This document shows, piece by piece, positions 5,478 through 6,277 of a stretch of 6,277 nt of DNA. Origin of the DNA: a bacterium (GTDB taxonomy: Bacteria > Patescibacteriota > Minisyncoccia > Phycocordibacterales > JAUSIJ01). Where the stretch lies: positions 1 through 6,277 of the forward strand of contig JAUSIJ010000005.1 of assembly GCA_030647855.1 (NCBI GenBank), given 5' to 3'. The notes below the pieces were generated by a model. It was given only the letters and a program-made list of their open reading frames with translations. It was not told where the DNA came from and did no database searches. The first letter of the stretch is position 1. Each line of letters opens with the position of its first letter. A program made the translations under genes and the position numbers.

Positions 5478-5502
5478 CCGCTTGGGAGCCTATGGTGAGC
5501 TA

Positions 5503-5530
5503 TTGCTATACATAGCATATATGATATACT
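5503..5530 (+). promoter_or_regulatory. Extended -10 promoter for HTH-murA, near-leaderless
   Basis: TTGCTA (5503-5508, 4 of 6 matches) is followed after 16 bases by TATACT (5525-5530, 5 of 6), preceded by TGA, which makes an extended -10 element. The ATG begins 9 bases after the -10 box, so the transcript should start within about two bases of the start codon, giving an mRNA with little or no leader. Confidence 0.6.
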
Positions 5531-5531
5531 A
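5505..5531. promoter_or_regulatory. Putative operator dyads over the murA promoter
   Basis: Two adjacent symmetric elements lie in the promoter. GCTAT-AC-ATAGC (5505-5516) is perfect and overlaps the -35 box. TAGCATAT (5513-5520), a 3-base centre and ATATACTA (5524-5531) form a dyad with 7 of 8 matching positions that covers the whole -10 box. XRE-family repressors typically bind dyads of this size, so autoregulation by the HTH domain of the downstream gene is plausible. This is inference; AT-rich DNA can produce such symmetry by chance. Confidence 0.45.
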
Positions 5532-5538
5532 GGTCTAT

Positions 5539-6277
5539 ATGAGTGTAGAGCTCCGTCAAATCGGTAAAGTCATCAATCGCCTTCGCGAGGAAAAACGCAT
5601 AACCCAAGAAGACCTCGCTCGCACCCTTGGTACAACGCAGAGCGCCATAGCGCGGATCGAAAACGGCGAGCAAAATGTTACGACCGAGATGCTCACCAAG
5701 ATCGGCAAGGCGCTCAATCGAGAGGTCGTGAGCCTTGGCACCGGTTCGATTAACCTCAAGATCGAAGGGGGCCATAAGCTTTCGGGCTCCATCACTACAA
5801 AAACATCCAAAAATGCCGCCGTGGCGCTGCTCTGCGCTTCCCTTCTCAACAAAAATAAAACGCTTCTAAAAAATATGCCTCGCATCGAAGAGGTATACAG
5901 AATTATCGAAGTACTCGAGAGTATTGGGGTCAATGTCCGCTGGATAAACAATGACATTGAGATAAAACCCGGAAAACTGAGTCTTGGCGGCATAGACTAT
6001 GATTCAGCGATTAAAACGCGCAGCATCATTCTCCTCATCGGACCGCTCGTGCACGAACTCACTCGTTTTAATTTACCGCAGGCTGGCGGCTGCAGGCTCG
6101 GTTCTCGTACGGTAAAACCTCATTTTTATGCGCTGGAAAAACTAGGCGTGGATATCACGGCCAAGTCGAAGCATTATGCCATCCTGCGAAAGAAACTCGG
6201 ACCCGCAGATATCGTACTCTACGAGTCCGGCGACACCGTCACCGAAAACGTAATTATGGCGGCCGCTCGCATCCCCG
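5539..6277 (+). CDS. murA: XRE helix-turn-helix fused to MurA, truncated at window end
   Basis: A bifunctional-looking protein, 246 residues visible, 3' end outside the window. Residues about 6-64 are a typical Cro/CI (XRE) helix-turn-helix: TQEDLARTLGT (22-32), then the recognition helix TQSAIARIENGE (33-44). From about residue 69 it continues without a break into MurA, UDP-N-acetylglucosamine enolpyruvyl transferase, which transfers enolpyruvate from PEP to UDP-GlcNAc in the first committed step of peptidoglycan synthesis. Key residues are visible: Lys91-Asn92 (E. coli Lys22-Asn23), Arg161 in KTRSIILLIGPLV, AGGCRLGSR with Cys185 (E. coli Cys115, the fosfomycin target) and Arg190 (Arg120). 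The domain is divergent elsewhere but its visible active site is intact. The ATG at 5539 has no ribosome-binding site beyond a weak AGG; the mRNA is predicted nearly leaderless. It is divergent from mreB. A second stand-alone MurA elsewhere in the genome cannot be excluded. Confidence 0.9.
   Translation, partial: MSVELRQIGKVINRLREEKRITQEDLARTLGTTQSAIARIENGEQNVTTEMLTKIGKALNREVVSLGTGSINLKIEGGHKLSGSITTKTSKNAAVALLCASLLNKNKTLLKNMPRIEEVYRIIEVLESIGVNVRWINNDIEIKPGKLSLGGIDYDSAIKTRSIILLIGPLVHELTRFNLPQAGGCRLGSRTVKPHFYALEKLGVDITAKSKHYAILRKKLGPADIVLYESGDTVTENVIMAAARIP

Noticed and set aside
5556..5993. 145-codon minus-strand open frame opposite HTH-murA
   Set aside because: It is a shadow of the clearly coding HTH-MurA frame; the translation is low-quality and Ser/Arg/Leu-rich.
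1..6277. CRISPR array, tRNA or rRNA gene, insertion sequence
   Set aside because: No regularly spaced direct repeats, no cloverleaf or rRNA-like segments, and no transposase motifs were seen on either strand.

Overview
The window looks like a chromosomal stretch of a small-genome bacterium, most likely a member of the Candidate Phyla Radiation (Patescibacteria/Parcubacteria type). This is inference. It rests on a very compact delta-prime-like clamp-loader subunit, frr lying directly next to rseP without the uppS, cdsA and dxr genes often found between them elsewhere, an XRE-type helix-turn-helix fused to the front of MurA, no Shine-Dalgarno sequence on any housekeeping gene, and several tiny orphan genes. 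The code is standard; TGA ends mreB.

Layout. Positions 1-165 are probably the end of a gene cut by the window edge, but I cannot fix its frame. At 162-591 a good promoter drives two small plus-strand genes, an 84-residue Cys/His-cluster protein and a 30-residue membrane microprotein with a glycine zipper. They end at a terminator (602-633) that also serves the convergent genes. On the minus strand, from 3488 down to 634, lie a delta-prime-like gene (holB-like), frr, rseP and a 110-residue unknown, probably one operon. The frr-rseP gap holds a long imperfect inverted repeat. At 3532-3979 a plus-strand monocistron encodes a single-domain NlpC/P60-like cysteine peptidase, with its own promoter and terminator. 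At 4010-4397 follows another self-contained plus-strand gene of 92 residues, unrecognised. mreB (5428 to 4415, minus) shares the terminator at 4361-4397. Divergent from mreB, at 5539 to the window end, is an HTH-MurA fusion whose promoter overlaps a dyad and whose predicted transcript is close to leaderless.

How it fits together. mreB guides cell-wall growth and MurA makes the first committed peptidoglycan precursor. They diverge from one 110-bp control region, and MurA carries its own DNA-binding domain, so autoregulation and co-regulation of wall synthesis is the most interesting hypothesis here. The holB-frr-rseP block is replication, translation and membrane-protease housekeeping. The four small plus-strand genes all have strong ribosome-binding sites and form short self-contained units between housekeeping genes, which marks them as accessory or as under a different expression regime.
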